Shown: positions 36,316 through 48,815 of the stretch, one piece after another
Layout of the letters: each line of letters begins with the position of its first letter
Numbering within the stretch: position 1 is the stretch's first letter
Assembly: GCA_028274465.1 (NCBI GenBank)
Contig: CM051455.1
Coordinates: 54,826,738-54,890,737, forward strand
Reading direction: 5' to 3'
Source: Plantago ovata
Lineage: Eukaryota > Streptophyta > Magnoliopsida > Lamiales > Plantaginaceae
Length of the DNA stretch: 64,000 bases
Made by a program: the position numbers and the translations under genes
The notes under the pieces: generated by a model
Databases searched by the model: none
What the model was told of the DNA's origin: nothing
Seen by the model: only the letters and a program-made list of their open reading frames with translations

Positions 36316-36918
36316 GACCTCCTGCATCAGCATAAGGTAAACGCGGTTAAGCCGCGTTTTACGCGCGGACCAGTTTAGTGGCACCAGCCACTAGGCTGGC
36401 GCCACGTGGAGTCCACTAAGGTGGACTCCACCCTTTTTCATTTTTTTTTTCTGTTTTTAATTTTTTTTTCGTTTAAATTTCAAACGGTCATTACTTTTAA
36501 AATAAAAATGCTAAAAATAAATAAAAATTACCAACGGATAGAACTTTTCGATATCTATAAATAGACACCACTCTTGGATATGTTTGCTCACGCCTTCTCC
36601 AACTCATTTTTCCCTTCTTAATTAAAATCAAAACAGTCTCAACACTCCAAATTCGGTACAACTTAATGTAATATATTTGTTTCCATCTATTAACTTGATT
36701 TCGTATGAAATTATTTACAAAATATCTTCCTTATTCTTTACCTTAACTAAAAAAATTAAAAAAATAAAAAAATTGAAAAAAAATGACGTGGCAGACCTTA
36801 AACTGGCCTTAACCGCGTTTAAGCAGTGACTGATGCGGGCGAAAACTGCTTAAACGCGGCTAAGGCCAGTTTAAGCCCTTAAACTGGCTTTAGCCTTAAA
36901 CCACTGATGCGGGTGGTC
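36316..36918. mobile_element. 603-bp Harbinger-type MITE
   Basis: Terminal repeats GACCTCCTGCATCAG (36316) and, reverse-complemented, GACCACCCGCATCAG (ending 36918) match at 13 of 15 positions. TAA abuts both ends (36313-36315 and 36919-36921). Subterminal stretches are rich in 'ttaaacgcggttaag' words that pair with each other, including an 8-bp hairpin at 36339-36359. No ORF is present. Confidence 0.75.
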
Positions 36919-37189
36919 TAAGTAAGCTCCGGGAAATAGAGATTATTGATGTTCCCCGTCGCGCTAACTCTGCTGGAATAATTATTTTTTTTAATTTAAT
37001 TTGTTTTTTTTTTATTCGTTCACCTCAAAACTATTTAGGATCAACAAATATATACTAATTTGATAACATAAAATTCTACACAAATATATACTAATTAGTT
37101 AAGCATTCGAAAAAAAAGGAATAAAATTACTAATTGTCCTAAAGAAACGAATAAAAACTGTTTGAAATAAATATAAATTGTACTAATGA

Positions 37190-38871
37190 AAATACAAAGA
37201 TCCAGGAGGTAGTGTCACATAAACTCGGGGGTGGCTCGTCATGGGGAGGGGGGGAGGGCGTACTTCTTCATCATCCAGGAGATCGCCTCCTTGAAACCCG
37301 CCTTCATCTGCTCTTGCTCCGCTCTCATCCGAGCAGCTTCCTTGGCCTGCTTCTAGACCGTGTTCTTCAGCTTCTCGTGTTCCTGGAGAAACTGAGAGGC
37401 ACCTCGGGTCTCCGTTGGCGCTTCGAGCTGGAGGACGAGCAACCCTGATTGACGGTTTCCGTGATGGGCTACGACAAGTTCCCCATGCCGAAGACACGCC
37501 CCTTCTCATCGAGCTTGCAGATCTCCATGTAGATGGCGTTTCGCTGCTCGACCGTGAGCTCTGGGTGGTTCTCCACCCTGGCCAGGTACTCTGCCTGAAA
37601 TTGCAAACAACAAGAATTAGTCATTAAACAAGTACATACAAAAAAAAATGTTTATAAATGAAAAATAATTACGTACCGCGACTTTTTTGCTATGAGGATC
37701 AGTGAATTGCAGCTCCCCGACCTCATCAAGCGTGTCGTGGCATTCACAGAAATGGTCCCACATCGTCGGCTACCTCCCCTAGGATATCTTCATCGAATAT
37801 AGACACAGTTAATTAATGATTGAAAGAGAACTTTAAAAACAAAGAAACTATCAGAAAGTTACTCAATTCAATAATCACTTACCGCCTCAAGGTGTCGCAC
37901 CAACTGGGATTTCGAACCCAGTTTATGCTGGACCGATCTTGTCCCATCATGTAGATCTGAGCCCCGGTTGAAGCTGTTCTGCTCCGACAGCTTCACCGCA
38001 TCGAGGTCCTTGTCCCAATACTTGATCCACTCGGGCCACTCCTCCTCCCCTATCATCCTGGCCTCTTCTGACTTTTCTTAACCTTAGCAAGCTTCTTCTA
38101 GAAGGACTCCGATCCGTCATGCTCAAAGCAGTACCACAGCTTCGACTTGAACCTGTTAGGGAGGAAGTACTTCTCCTACATTTCACAAATTATCCACAAT
38201 TTAATAGAACATATCACCTAAACAAATTACACATTGTCCTAGTACAACTAACAACACGGTGACTAATATATCACCCAAATAAAGTGGCTAACATACCACA
38301 TCCACATTTTAGAACATAACATAAAAATAAAGCGTACAAGAAAGGTCACTAACCTCGAGAGCATTCCACATCTCCACCTTCATGTCCGCACGGAGAGTAT
38401 GCCACTGGGCTCCACCCTGAGTCGGAAGATCCATAATCTTCGGAGCTTCCTTGCTGATGAGGCTAGCAGCCTCCCTCGGCGTCATCCTGTTGCAATGACA
38501 TACACAAAATACTCCAGCTGTTACAAAATACTTTGAAAAAAAAATACAATTGTAAGTAAAAATGAGTGATGTACTTACACATTCCCAAGCATGGGCCACA
38601 CAACAAGCTTCCCATTCATCCTGGCACCCGAGGTGTACTCCTCCAGGGTGAAGCCGTCATCAGGCAAGTTTGCAAACAAATCTAATGGGCCAGTAGATCC
38701 CGCACTGCTGCTCGACCGACGGCCAGGCTCCAGAGTCTCGCTAACATGGGTGCGCCCCGAGCTCGACTGAGAACTCGGGGTAAGGAATGGCGAGTCCGGC
38801 TCGGACTCACTAGCGGGGTAGCTGCGACTGCTGGCGGTCAAAAGCTTCGATGGTTTCTTTGGCCTCGACAT
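37190..38871 (-). pseudogene. CACTA Tnp1-like (Ptta/En/Spm) gene, broken
   Basis: At least five exons can be traced on the minus strand: 38871-38579 (MSRPKKPSKLL, FANLPDDGFTLEEYTSGARM), 38486-38354 (MTPREAASLISKEAPKIMDL, LRADMKVEMWNALE), 38175-37883 (EKYFLPNRFKSKLWYCFEHD, WPEWIKYWDKD), about 37780-37678 (MWDHFCECHDTLDE) and about 37596-37190 (AEYLARVENHPELTVEQRNA, KLDEKGRVFGMGNL, then a Lys/Glu-rich coil). The order matches the plant transposase-accessory family of CACTA elements. A TAG in exon 3 (SESF*KKLAKV), a frame slip before MIGEEEWPEW and a TAG before PTMWDHF inactivate it. Confidence 0.75.
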
Positions 38872-38961
38872 GATCTGCAAATTAAACGTCCAAATAACAA
38901 GACTTAAAAAAACTGACGGAATTTATTTAAAAAAAAAAGTACTTACGGTTTACAGGGTTTT

Positions 38962-38992
38962 GGAGCTGTAAACCATGAGAGTTTACAGCTCC
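38962..38992. repeat. perfect 12-bp inverted repeat
   Basis: ggagctgtaaac and gtttacagctcc are separated by 7 bases. It lies between the first CACTA-gene exon and its 5' region; role unknown. Confidence 0.85.
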
Positions 38993-39647
38993 AAATGCAA
39001 TTGTAAACTCCATTTTTTTAATTGTTTTTTCCATTTTATAAAATGTTTTATTACTAACAAGGGTGCATTTTCAATCCTCATACATGTACAAATATAGTAA
39101 GTTGATTAACACTCTCTTATAAATCAAATCAAGAAATTAACAAATTAAGAAATTGAATCAGAATCACGAAAGCTAAACCCCAAATTAGGAAATCCAAATC
39201 AATAAATGTATATCACTAAGTCAACACCAGTATCATTCTCAAATACACATTAAAACCCCACTAATCATTCTCAAATCAACACTTAAAGAATGGAATCAAC
39301 AGTGAGGTAAATTAAACAAAAAAAAAAAAATTTGATTAAATTAGGGATACTATCCTATTTGAAATGAAGATAACAGAGGGATGGATGCCTTGGCGGTGTG
39401 GTGGTGGTGCGGTGGCGGACTGGTGGAGCAACGCGAAGCACGAGCGAGGAGAAAACGGTGTGGTGTGGTGGCAGACAGGGATGGCAGTGCGGTGGCAGAC
39501 GGTCCCTTGGCGATGCGGTGGCAGAGGGTGGAGCACGGCAATTGGGGTTAGGGATTTCGAATTGGAGAAGAAATGGGGGAAATGGGGGAGAAAGAAAACT
39601 TGCCCGACCTGTATTAAAAATATAGCGACGGATGACTTCATCCGTCG

Positions 39648-39650
<3 letters not shown>

Positions 39651-39700
<50 letters not shown>
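39651..39700. repeat. (AT)n microsatellite
   Basis: About 24 uninterrupted ta repeats directly after an inverted pair of CACTA subterminal motifs. Confidence 0.95.
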
Positions 39701-39703
<3 letters not shown>

Positions 39704-39958
39704 TTTAATTTTTTGAAAATAAACCAGATCCTGGTCAACAAAATATAACAACGGATGAGCCTATCCGTCTCCCTACTAGAGACGAATAAACCTTATCCGT
39801 CGGTAAGCAGTCACCGGATTGGATCTCCAAAGGCACAAACTGAGCTTAGAGCGCAGTTCGTCCTTATCCTCCGCTAAAGTTAGCGATCCGTCGCTAAATA
39901 GCGATGGACGCGATCCATCTCTACTGATCCGTCGCTAAATACCTGATTTCTTGTAGTG

Positions 39959-41600
39959 AACAATGGTTTAAGCGTTTTTGTAAATGGCTCAGGCTTTTGT
40001 CAGTGAATATGCTTTGTTTGGAGATCCTGATGCCGATAAGGGTAGCCTTTTGGTAGCTCTCGCTGAATCTGGATTTGTTATTGGATTAGAGAGGAAATGG
40101 TATTGTTCCGAAAAATCATTTCTCTAGTGACTTGGAATTGTTTTTTGTTTTTGTAAATGAGATATAATTACCTGCAGAAAGTGGTTGTCAAGAGACAGGC
40201 TTGAGCTGCTGAACATTATAGGTTTTTATATCAGTATTCTTATGGATGGTATTAATTACAAGAGCTCATATGCAGGTTTTGAGGCGGGAGGTCAAAACAC
40301 CCCTTCAAATATTGATCCTTGTGTAAGAAAATACGGTCAGAATTACCCCTAGGGTTGTGCAGCGGAATTTCAAAATTTTCTTAACATGCATACTAATTGA
40401 TCATGCATATAACATGTATTGAATCACACTAGTTAGAAGACTTACAGTAATTCGAATGCAAGAACTAAAACTGGTTTTGGTGCTGGATTCCAATCAACAA
40501 GATCCTCGTAGTAATCAGCAAAATGTTCTCCTTCGATGAACAATAGCTTATCGAGAGAATGCTAAAATATTCTCGAGTCAAACTCGGTTGACTAGAGAAG
40601 AGGAGGGCGGCAGTGGCTAGTGGTGGAAGGAGGGAGAGCTTTTGTTTTCTTGAGATAATAAGGGAGTGAATAAGAAAGTATGAATAAAGCTCTCCTAACC
40701 ATCTACTTATATAGTAGTGAGTAGAAGCCTAAAGAACATTCTATTAGACTCCTAAAAGGAATAAGAATTCTAATTCTTATTTCACAAGTAAACCTTTATG
40801 TCTAGGTTCATCTCCTAATTAAAACTTAACTCAATTAGGAAAACTTGTCCCTTTAGTTTGATTGGAGGAAGGAGCAAACTCCTTCCTCCTTATCGGCCGC
40901 GCCAATAGGTAGGGAGGTGGGTCCCACTTTTGGGACCCACATGCAAGTCTAGAGCAATTTTTGCTCCTTCCTCCTCCTTATCGGCCGCGCCAATAGGTAG
41001 GGAGGTGGGTCCCACTTTTGGGACCCACATGCAAGTCTAGAGCAATTCTAACTCTAATTAGATTTTATCCATGTGCATATATTAAGTCAATTAATATATC
41101 CTTTTAATTCCAACCACAATTATATTTCTAAAATATAATCTTTAATTGCATTTTTATAAATACAATTAATTTAATTAATATTCTTATAATATTAATTGTG
41201 CCATAACTAATTATAATTAACTTAGTTAATTATAATTCCTTTCCTATAGTCATGCGGATAAACCGGTTCACCATATGACCCATAGGGCCTCAGTGTATTA
41301 AGCTAGCACCTCTACTAGGCTTCATGAAATTCCTAGACAATTCCATTTGCAATATTAATACATGAGGACGTTTGAGAGGAATCTCAAAACTACCTTTCGT
41401 TGTCGAAGCCTGTTGCACTCAATGCGGCGATGGTAAGGTCATTTCATTTGAGTGACTCGAATGCATCTAGGATCGATGAGTTGTCTATCCCAATAATACA
41501 TTCATGTTGCCTTCAGTGAGTTGCTTGGTTGACACAATATATCTTATGACCATTCATCAATATTGATCAAAGTAGTTCCACAACCACTGGCACAAGAGAT
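39959..41600. other. noncoding repeat-derived DNA, no gene seen
   Basis: No protein family was recognised. The stretch around 40340-41580 ('gtgcagcggaatttc', 'gggcctcagtgtattaagc') has the feel of a transposon untranslated region but has no ORF or paired terminus that I can define. Confidence 0.4.
40880..41048. repeat. 88-bp tandem duplication
   Basis: Two copies containing tatcggccgcgccaataggt, starting at 40891 and 40979, each followed by gggaggtgggtcccactttt. They are almost identical, so the duplication is recent. Each unit contains the 9-bp inverted pair gggtcccac/… gggaccca. Confidence 0.9.
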
Positions 41601-41608
41601 CAGGTTGT

Positions 41609-42622
41609 TGGGATTATTTTGACAGATTTGTTGAAGATAATAAAGCCAAGGCAAAGTGTAGAAGATGTGATAAGGTGTATATTCTTGATGGAACAAAAAA
41701 ATTGAACCTCCACTATAAGCAACGTTGCAAGTTCCGTGACATTAATGATCCAAATGTTCAAGAGACGGTGGCTCCGTTTGACCAAGAAGTGCTTAGGGAA
41801 ATGACTACCAACATGGTGATAAGACACGGTCTTCCATTCAATTTTGTTGAATATGATGCTGTTAGGCGAAGAGATAAGTATCTAAATCCACAAGCTCAAC
41901 TTGATATCAAGAAACACATGCAAGGCAGATGTTTTGAAGCTGAGAAGGGTAAATTGAAAAGGTTTCTTGGTTCTTTGTCGGGCAGGGTTTGCCTAACCTC
42001 TAGCTTGTGGACATCTCCAATGAAAAGAAATGGGTACATGTGTGTGACAGCTCATTTTGTAGACAATAATTGGGTGTTGCGAAAAAGATTCTTGGTTCTT
42101 CGTCACCTTCCCCCACCACATAATGGAGTTACAGTAGGTTCAAGTTTGATTTCTTACCTTACAGAATGGGGTGTTATAAAAAGAGTATTCTCCTTGACAC
42201 TTGGTAATGCCAGTTACAATAATGTCGTGGTTGATTCGTTGAAAGGGTTTATGAGATCTAATGGTTCTTTGGTTTGTGATGGTGACTTCTTACATATTAG
42301 GTGCAGTGCTCATATTCTTAACATAATCGTACAAGTTAGGTTGAAGAATATTAATAGAGTTGTTGAGAAAATAAGGGAGAGTGTGAAATATATAAAATTT
42401 AATGAATGAAGATCTCTAAGATTTGTTGAATGTGTGAGAACTTTGAGGCTGAGACAAAGAGAAAGTTGGTACAAGATGTTTCAACACGCTGGAACTCGAC
42501 TCACCTTATGTTGCAATGTGCTTTGTCATATAGGCCAGCACTTCATCAGTTTTCCCTTGTCGATACTAGCTATATTTGGTGTCCATCAGAAGATGATTGG
42601 GAAAAAGTGGCCTTGTATGCAG
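41609..42622 (+). pseudogene. hAT-family transposase (BED finger, RICESLEEPER-like), broken
   Basis: The sequence starts in a BED zinc finger (WDYFDRFVEDNKAKAKCRRC, KKLNLHYKQRC). It continues with GLPFNFVEYDAVRR, CLTSSLWTSPMKRNGYMCVT (start of the RNase H-like core), AHFVDNNWVLRKRFL, WGVIKRVFSLTLGNASYNN and RCSAHILNIIV. A stop at 42407-42409 (KFNE*), and then a one-base slip before NFEAETKRKLVQDVSTRWNS, inactivate it. The assembly gap at 42623 cuts off the C-terminal dimerisation region. hAT transposases move elements by cut and paste; this is a relic. Confidence 0.85.
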
Positions 42623-42722
42623 NNNNNNNNNNNNNNNNNNNNNNNNNNNNNNNNNNNNNNNNNNNNNNNNNNNNNNNNNNNNNNNNNNNNNNNNNNNNNN
42701 NNNNNNNNNNNNNNNNNNNNNN
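42623..42722. other. assembly gap of 100 N
   Basis: Placeholder gap between the hAT relic and the tandem array. Its position at the edge of a long repeat suggests missing or collapsed array copies. Confidence 0.99.
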
Positions 42723-45700
42723 ATTTTAACCGCACTTAATTATTTTTTAATAATAAACGCTCTAAGACGCTATCCCTCTTTGATTTTTTTAATTTTGTGC
42801 TTTCGCTCACGCTTTGTCACTCGCGCTTTTGCACTCGATTTCGCACTCGTGCTTTTGCACTCCCTTTCGCACTATGTGATCTAGAGTTAGACTCCACCAA
42901 AATACAGAAAAATCAGAGAGAAGGTTTCCTCAACAATCACATGCTTCCAAACTTATATATCAGTGTCTACTATAATGTAGGTATGCTATCATTTTTATTA
43001 TGTAGACTTGTCAATTTACTTATACACATCTAATTCTGTAGGCATATATATTGTTAATCTATTTTTATGGACCAAATCTAAAATTGAGATAAATCGATCT
43101 AGATCTAAATGGAACAATCTACATTAAAAAATAAAATATCATAGTTCAGCTATGAACAATAATGCAGACTAACGGTTGGTGAGAAATTTGGGGAATTAGG
43201 GCGTTACTTGTACGAGGTAAAAAATTGATGGCGAAAAAACAAAATAAAAAAAATGAACACAACTGTAAGTCTAGGAATCTCTATGAGTTGGTTGTGATTG
43301 AAGTTGTGCGGCAGTAAGTATGGTGATCGAAAGTCTATAACTGTGGAGCAATGTCTTTGTTTCCAAAGCGCCTTACTTTGAACAAAATTCAAACACAGTA
43401 AAACAAAAACTCTGATCTACGACAGAATCAAAGATGAAAGCGGATTTGAATTGAAGAAGAAAGGAGATTAAGAAGTATATCTGAAGAAGTTGCAGAGACA
43501 ATGTTACGTAACTTTTAACCAAGGAATGGGATTGAATGGGAGTTAAACTGTAAAAATTCAGCCACTAATGGGTTGAGACCTAGCCCATTGGGCTCGCAAG
43601 GTCACTCATATGACTAGGCCACATATATTCCACTGGTATGATCTTATTCGCACTTAATTAGTTATTAATAATAAACGCTCTCAGACGCTATCGCTCTTTA
43701 ATTTTTTTTAATTTTGTGCTTTCGCTCACGCTTTGTCGCTCGCGCTTTCGCACACGAGCTTTTGCACTCGATTTCGCACTCGCGCTTTTGCACTCGCTTT
43801 CGCACTATGTGTTCTAGAGTTAGATTCCACCAAAATACAGAAAAATCAGAGAGAAGGTTTCCTCAACAATCACATGCTTCCAAAGCGCCTTACTTTGAAA
43901 AAAATTCAAACACAGTAAAACAAAAACTCTGATCTACGACAGAATAAAAGATGAAAGCGGATTTGAATTGAAGAAGAAAGGAGATTAAGAAGTATATCTG
44001 AAGAAATTGCAGAGACGATGTTACGTAACTTTTAACCAAGGAAAGGGATTGAATGGGAGTTAAACTGTAAAAATTCAGCCACTAATGGGTTGAGACCTAG
44101 CCCATTGGGCTGGCAAGGTCACTCATATGAGTAGGCCACACATATTCCATTGGTATGATCTTATCCGCACTTAATTATTTATAAATAATAAACGCTCTAA
44201 GACGCTATCGCCCTTTGATTTTTTTTAATTTTGTGCTTTCGCTCACGCTTTGTCGCTCGCACTTTCTCACCCGCGCTTTTGCACTCGATTTCGCACTCGC
44301 GCTTTTGCACTCGCTTTCGCACTATGTGATCTAGAGTTAGACTCCACAAAAATACAGAAAAACCAGAGAGAAGGTTTCCTCAACAATCACATGCTTCCAA
44401 ACTTATATATCAGTGTCTACTACCATGTAGGTATACTATCATTTTTATTATGTAGACTTGTCAATTTACTTATACACATCTAATTCTGTAGGCATATCTA
44501 TTGTTAATCTATTTTTATGGACCAAATCTAAAATTGAGATAAATTGATCTAGATCTATATGGAACAATCTACTTTAAAAAAGAAAATATCATAGTTAAGC
44601 TATGAACAATAATGCACACTAAGTGGTTGGTGAGAAATTTGGGGAATTACGGCGTTACTTATACGAGGTAAAAAAATTGATGGCGAACAAACAAAATAAA
44701 ATAAATGAACGCAACTGTAAGTCTACAAACTTCTATGAATTGGTTGTGATTGAAGTTGTGCGGCAGTAAGGATGGTGATCGGAAGTCTATAATTGTGGAG
44801 CAATGTCTTTGTTTCCAAAGCGCCTTACTTTGAACAAAATTCAAACACAGCAAAACAAAAACTCTGATCTACGACAGAATCAAAGATGAAAGCGGATTTG
44901 AATTGAAGAAGAAAGGAGATTAAGAAGTATATCTGAAGAAGTTGCAGAGACAATGTTACGTAAATTTTAACCAAGGAAAGGGACTGAATGGGAGTTAAAC
45001 TGTAACATTCAGCCAGTAATGGGTTGAGACCTAGCCCATTGGGCTGGCAAGGTCACTCATATGAGTAGGCCACACATATTCCATTGGTATGATCTTATCT
45101 GCACTTAATTATTTATTAATAATAAACGCTCTAAGACGCTATCGCCCTTTGATTTTTTTAATTTTGTGCTTTCGCACACGCGCTTTTGGACTCGATTTCG
45201 CACTCGCGCTTTTTCACTCGCTTTCGCACTATGTGATCTAGAGTTAGACTCCACCAAAATACAGAAAAATCAGAGAGAAGGTTTACTCAACAATCACATG
45301 CTTCCAAACTTATATATTAGTGTCTACTACCATGTAGGTATATTATCATTCTTATTCTCTAGACTTGTCAATTTACTTATACACATCTAATTCTGTAGGC
45401 ATATCTATTGTTAATCTATTTTTATTCACCAAATCTAAAATTGAGATAAATCGATCTAAATCTAAATGGAACAATCTACTTTCAAAAGAAAATATCATAG
45501 TTAAGCTATGAACATTAATGCAGACTAAGGGTTGGTGAGAAATTTGGGGAATTAGGGCGTTACTTATACGAGGTAAAATATTGATGGCGAACAAACAAAA
45601 TAGAGTAAATGAACGCAACTGTAAGTCTACGAATCCATATGAATTGGCTGTGATTGAAGCTGTGCGGCAGTAAGGATGGTGATCGAAAGTCTATAATTGT

Positions 45701-47834
45701 GGAGCAATGTCTTTGTTTCCAAAGCGCCTTACTTTGAACAAAATTCAAACATAGCAAAACAAAAACTCTGATCTACAACAGAATCAAAGATGAAAGCGGA
45801 TTTGAATTGAAGAAGAAAGGAGATTAAGAATTATATCTGAAGAAATTGCAGAGACGATGTTACGTAAATTTTAACCAAGGAAAGGGATTGAATGGGAGTT
45901 AAACTCTAACAATTCAGCCACTAATGGGTTGAGACCTAGCCCATTGGCTGGCAAGGTCACTCATATGAGTAGGCCACACATATTCTATTGGTATGATCTT
46001 ATCCGCACTTAATTATTTATAAATAATAAACGCTCTAAGACGCTATCGCCCTTTGATTTTTTTAATTTTGTGCTTTCGCTCACGCTTTGTCGCTCGCACT
46101 TTCTCACCCGCGCTTTTGCACTCGATTTCGCACTCGCGCTTTTGCACTCCTTTCGCACTATGTGATCTAGAGTTAGACTCCACCAAAATACAGAAAAACC
46201 AGAGAGAAGGTTTCCTCAACAATCACATGCTTCCAAACTTATATATCAGTGTCTACTACCATGTAGGTATACTATCATTCTTATTCTCTAGACTTGTCAA
46301 TTTACTTATACACATCTAATTCTGTAGGCATATCTATTGTTAATCTATTTTATGGACCAAATCTAAAATTGAGATAAATTGATCTAGATCTATATGGAAC
46401 AATCTACTTTAAAAAGAAAATATCATAGTTAAGCTATGAACAATAATGCACACTAAGTGGTTGGTGAGAAATTTGGGGAATTACGGCGTTACTTATACGA
46501 GGTAAAAAAATTGATGGCGAACAAACAAAATAAAATAAATGAACGCAACTGTAAGTCTACAAACTTCTATGAATTGGTTGGGATTGAAGTTGTGCGGCAC
46601 TAAGGATGGTGATCGGAAGTCTATAATTGTGGAGCAATGTCTTTGTTTCCAAAGCGCCTTACTTTGAACAAAATTCAAACACAGCAAAACAAAACTTTGA
46701 TCTACAACAGAATCAAAGATGAAAGCGGATTTGAATTGAAGAAGAAAGGATATTAAGAAGTATATCTGAAGAAGTTGCAGAGATGATGTTACGTAAATTT
46801 TAACCAAGGAAATGGATTGAATGGGAGTTAAATTGTAACAATTCAGCCACTAATGGGTTGAGACCTAGCCCATTGGACTGTCAAGGTCACTCATTTGAGT
46901 AGGCCACACATATTCCACTGGTATGATCTTATCCGCACTTAATCGTTTATTAATAATAAACGCTCTAAGACGCTTTTGCTCTTTGATTTTTTTTTTAATT
47001 TTGCGCTTTCGCTCACGCTTTGTCGCTCGCGCTTTCGCACTCGCGCTTTTGCACTCGCTTTCGCACTATGTGATCTAGAGTTAGACTCCACCAAAATACA
47101 GAAAAATCAGAGAGATGGTTTCCTCAACGATCACATGCTTCCAAACTTATATATCAGCGTCTACAACCATGTAGGTATACTATCATTCTTATTCTCTAGA
47201 CTTGTCAATTTACTTATACACATCTAATTATGTAGGCATATCTATTGTTAATCTATTTTATGGACCAAATCTGAAATTGAGATAATCGATCTAAATCTGA
47301 ATGGAACAATCTACTTTAAAAAGAAAATATCATAGTTAAGCTATGAACAATATTGCAGACTAAGAGCTGGTGATAAATTTGAGGGAATTAGGGCGTTACT
47401 TATACGAGGTAAAACATTGATGGCGAACAAAGAAAATAGAATAAATGAACGCAACTGTAAGTCTACAAATCTCTATGAATTGGACGTGATTGAAGCTGTG
47501 CGGCAGTGAGGATGGTGATCGGAAGTCTATAATTGTGGAGCAATGTCTTTGTTTCCAATGCGCTTTACTTTGAACAAAATTCAAACACAGTAAAATAAAA
47601 ACTCTGGTCTACAACAGAATCAAAGATGAAAGCGGATTTGAATTGAAGAAGAATGGAGATTAAGAAGTATATCTGGAGAAATTGCAGAGACGATGTTACG
47701 TACATTTTAACCAAGGAAAGGGATTGAATGGGAGTTAAACTGTAACAATTCAGCCACTAATGGGTCGAGACCTGGCCTATTGGGCTGGCAAGGTCACTCA
47801 TATGAGTAGGCCACACATATTCCACTGGTATGAT
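42723..47834. repeat. tandem array of ~0.92-kb units, six copies visible
   Basis: The anchor taataaacgc recurs at 42751, 43669, 44186, 45120, 46024 and 46954, giving spacings of 918, 517, 934, 904 and 930. Each unit has, in order, a short internal repeat of cgctttcgcac/cgcttttgcac words; a block starting acagaaaaatcagagagaag; an AT-rich block; a block ending atttggggaatta(c/g)ggcgttac; a block with gcaatgtctttgtttccaaa; and a tail, ccactaatgggttgagacc then ggcaaggtcactcat. The last copy stops at 'ggtatgat' (47834). Short frames on both strands recur in each unit, but drifting indels argue against coding. Copy number is uncertain because of the adjacent gap. Confidence 0.95.
43669..44185. repeat. 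deleted unit of the 0.92-kb array (517 bp)
   Basis: This second unit lacks 401 bp compared with the first. The junction falls at ttccaaa in 'cacatgcttccaaagcgcct', which fuses 'gcttccaaac' with 'tttccaaagc' of a full unit. The shared ttccaaa points to deletion through a 7-base microhomology. Confidence 0.85.
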
Positions 47835-48815
47835 GATGATAAATTAGTACCCATCATCAAGGCTTTATTTCGACCTTTTATTGTTCTTTAATTTATATTT
47901 TAGTAAGAAATAGTTACTTTTGATATGTTTTGTTCACAGGGTCCCAGATGCACATTGGTAAAAATAGCGCAAATAGGCTTATTTGCTGCAATTGAGCTTA
48001 CTTTTAAGACTTGGCTTTTCCATGGAGTAACCGGAGGTTCCCGAGGCTCGAGGAGTACAAACTACGGTCGTATTGGAGTCTTGGTGTCAATGAATAACAT
48101 AATATGTTGAGAATATCTTGTACGAGACGAAGACGGTGGAGAATTCGGAGTTCGGGTGAAGATTTTGTAGTCATTCAAGCCATTTTGATCACCAGTCATT
48201 CATATGATGTCCGATTGACCTAAAACCAACACCCACGCGTAGCCAACTCAAAGAGCTTTCCAACGACAGGTCACACGCCCTTATACAATATGAGATGGGC
48301 CTGGAATTGACATTTTAGTGAACACCAGAATCGACAAAATTCTCCGAAGCACATTTGCGCCCCGCCATGAGGAGTGGCGCCCCGCTAAGTGTCAATTCGC
48401 AAATTTTGGGCTTTTACTTAAAAGGTCTATCTCCTTCAATATATATCGGAATTAACTTCCGTAAAAACCCTAGTACTCATTTTTGTGCCTACTATTCAGT
48501 ATTCTACCTTAGGAGACTTGATTTGATTAGGAGAAACGTGATTTGATTTATATTCATCTTCTCTACATCTTGATTTGTGAGATTTATGCATTCTACTGAT
48601 TAGTGACAGATTGGATAGTTGTTTCTTCTCTTCAAATATGATATTTGATTATGTTTATTGATTATTGCTTTTCGATTATGATGTTTGTTGATTCAATATT
48701 CATTATGCGTAGCTAATTCACGTGTGTTGATGGTAGAATGTAGAATTGATAGCTTGGATTATGATTATGCTTGTTGTTCATGGATTATTATGTAAGATCT
48801 AAGGTAGTTTATTCT

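Larger units (their letters stand above)
36930..39958 (-). mobile_element. decayed CACTA (En/Spm) transposon, one terminus recognised
   Basis: On the minus strand the element begins CACTACAAGAAATCAGG at 39958, the CACTA terminus. It is followed by repeated subterminal TAGCGACGGAT motifs (39620-39945), some in inverted pairs such as the 15-bp arms at 39621-39652. A Tnp1-like gene lies inside. No matching CACTA end was found on the left, and no large transposase is present. The left border is therefore a guess at the edge of the Harbinger MITE. Confidence 0.7.

Noticed and set aside
39364..39708. A Trp/Gly-rich protein on the plus strand
   Set aside because: It is a low-complexity frame made by tgcggtggc repeats and the (AT)n run next to a CACTA terminus; no homology is visible.
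39985..40125. Possible gene fragment reading ALFGDPDADKGSLLVALAES
   Set aside because: Too short and without a recognised family or splice context to support a gene.
40880..41048. CRISPR-like or satellite array
   Set aside because: Only two copies of an 88-bp unit and no spacers; a plain tandem duplication. CRISPR arrays are not expected in a plant nucleus.
42723..47584. Repeated short frames in each array unit (plus strand Phe/Ala/Arg-rich; minus strand around FVQSKALWKQRH)
   Set aside because: They recur because the unit recurs. Frames vary in length through indels, have no domain, and the plus-strand one is driven by a cgcttt(t)gcac simple repeat.
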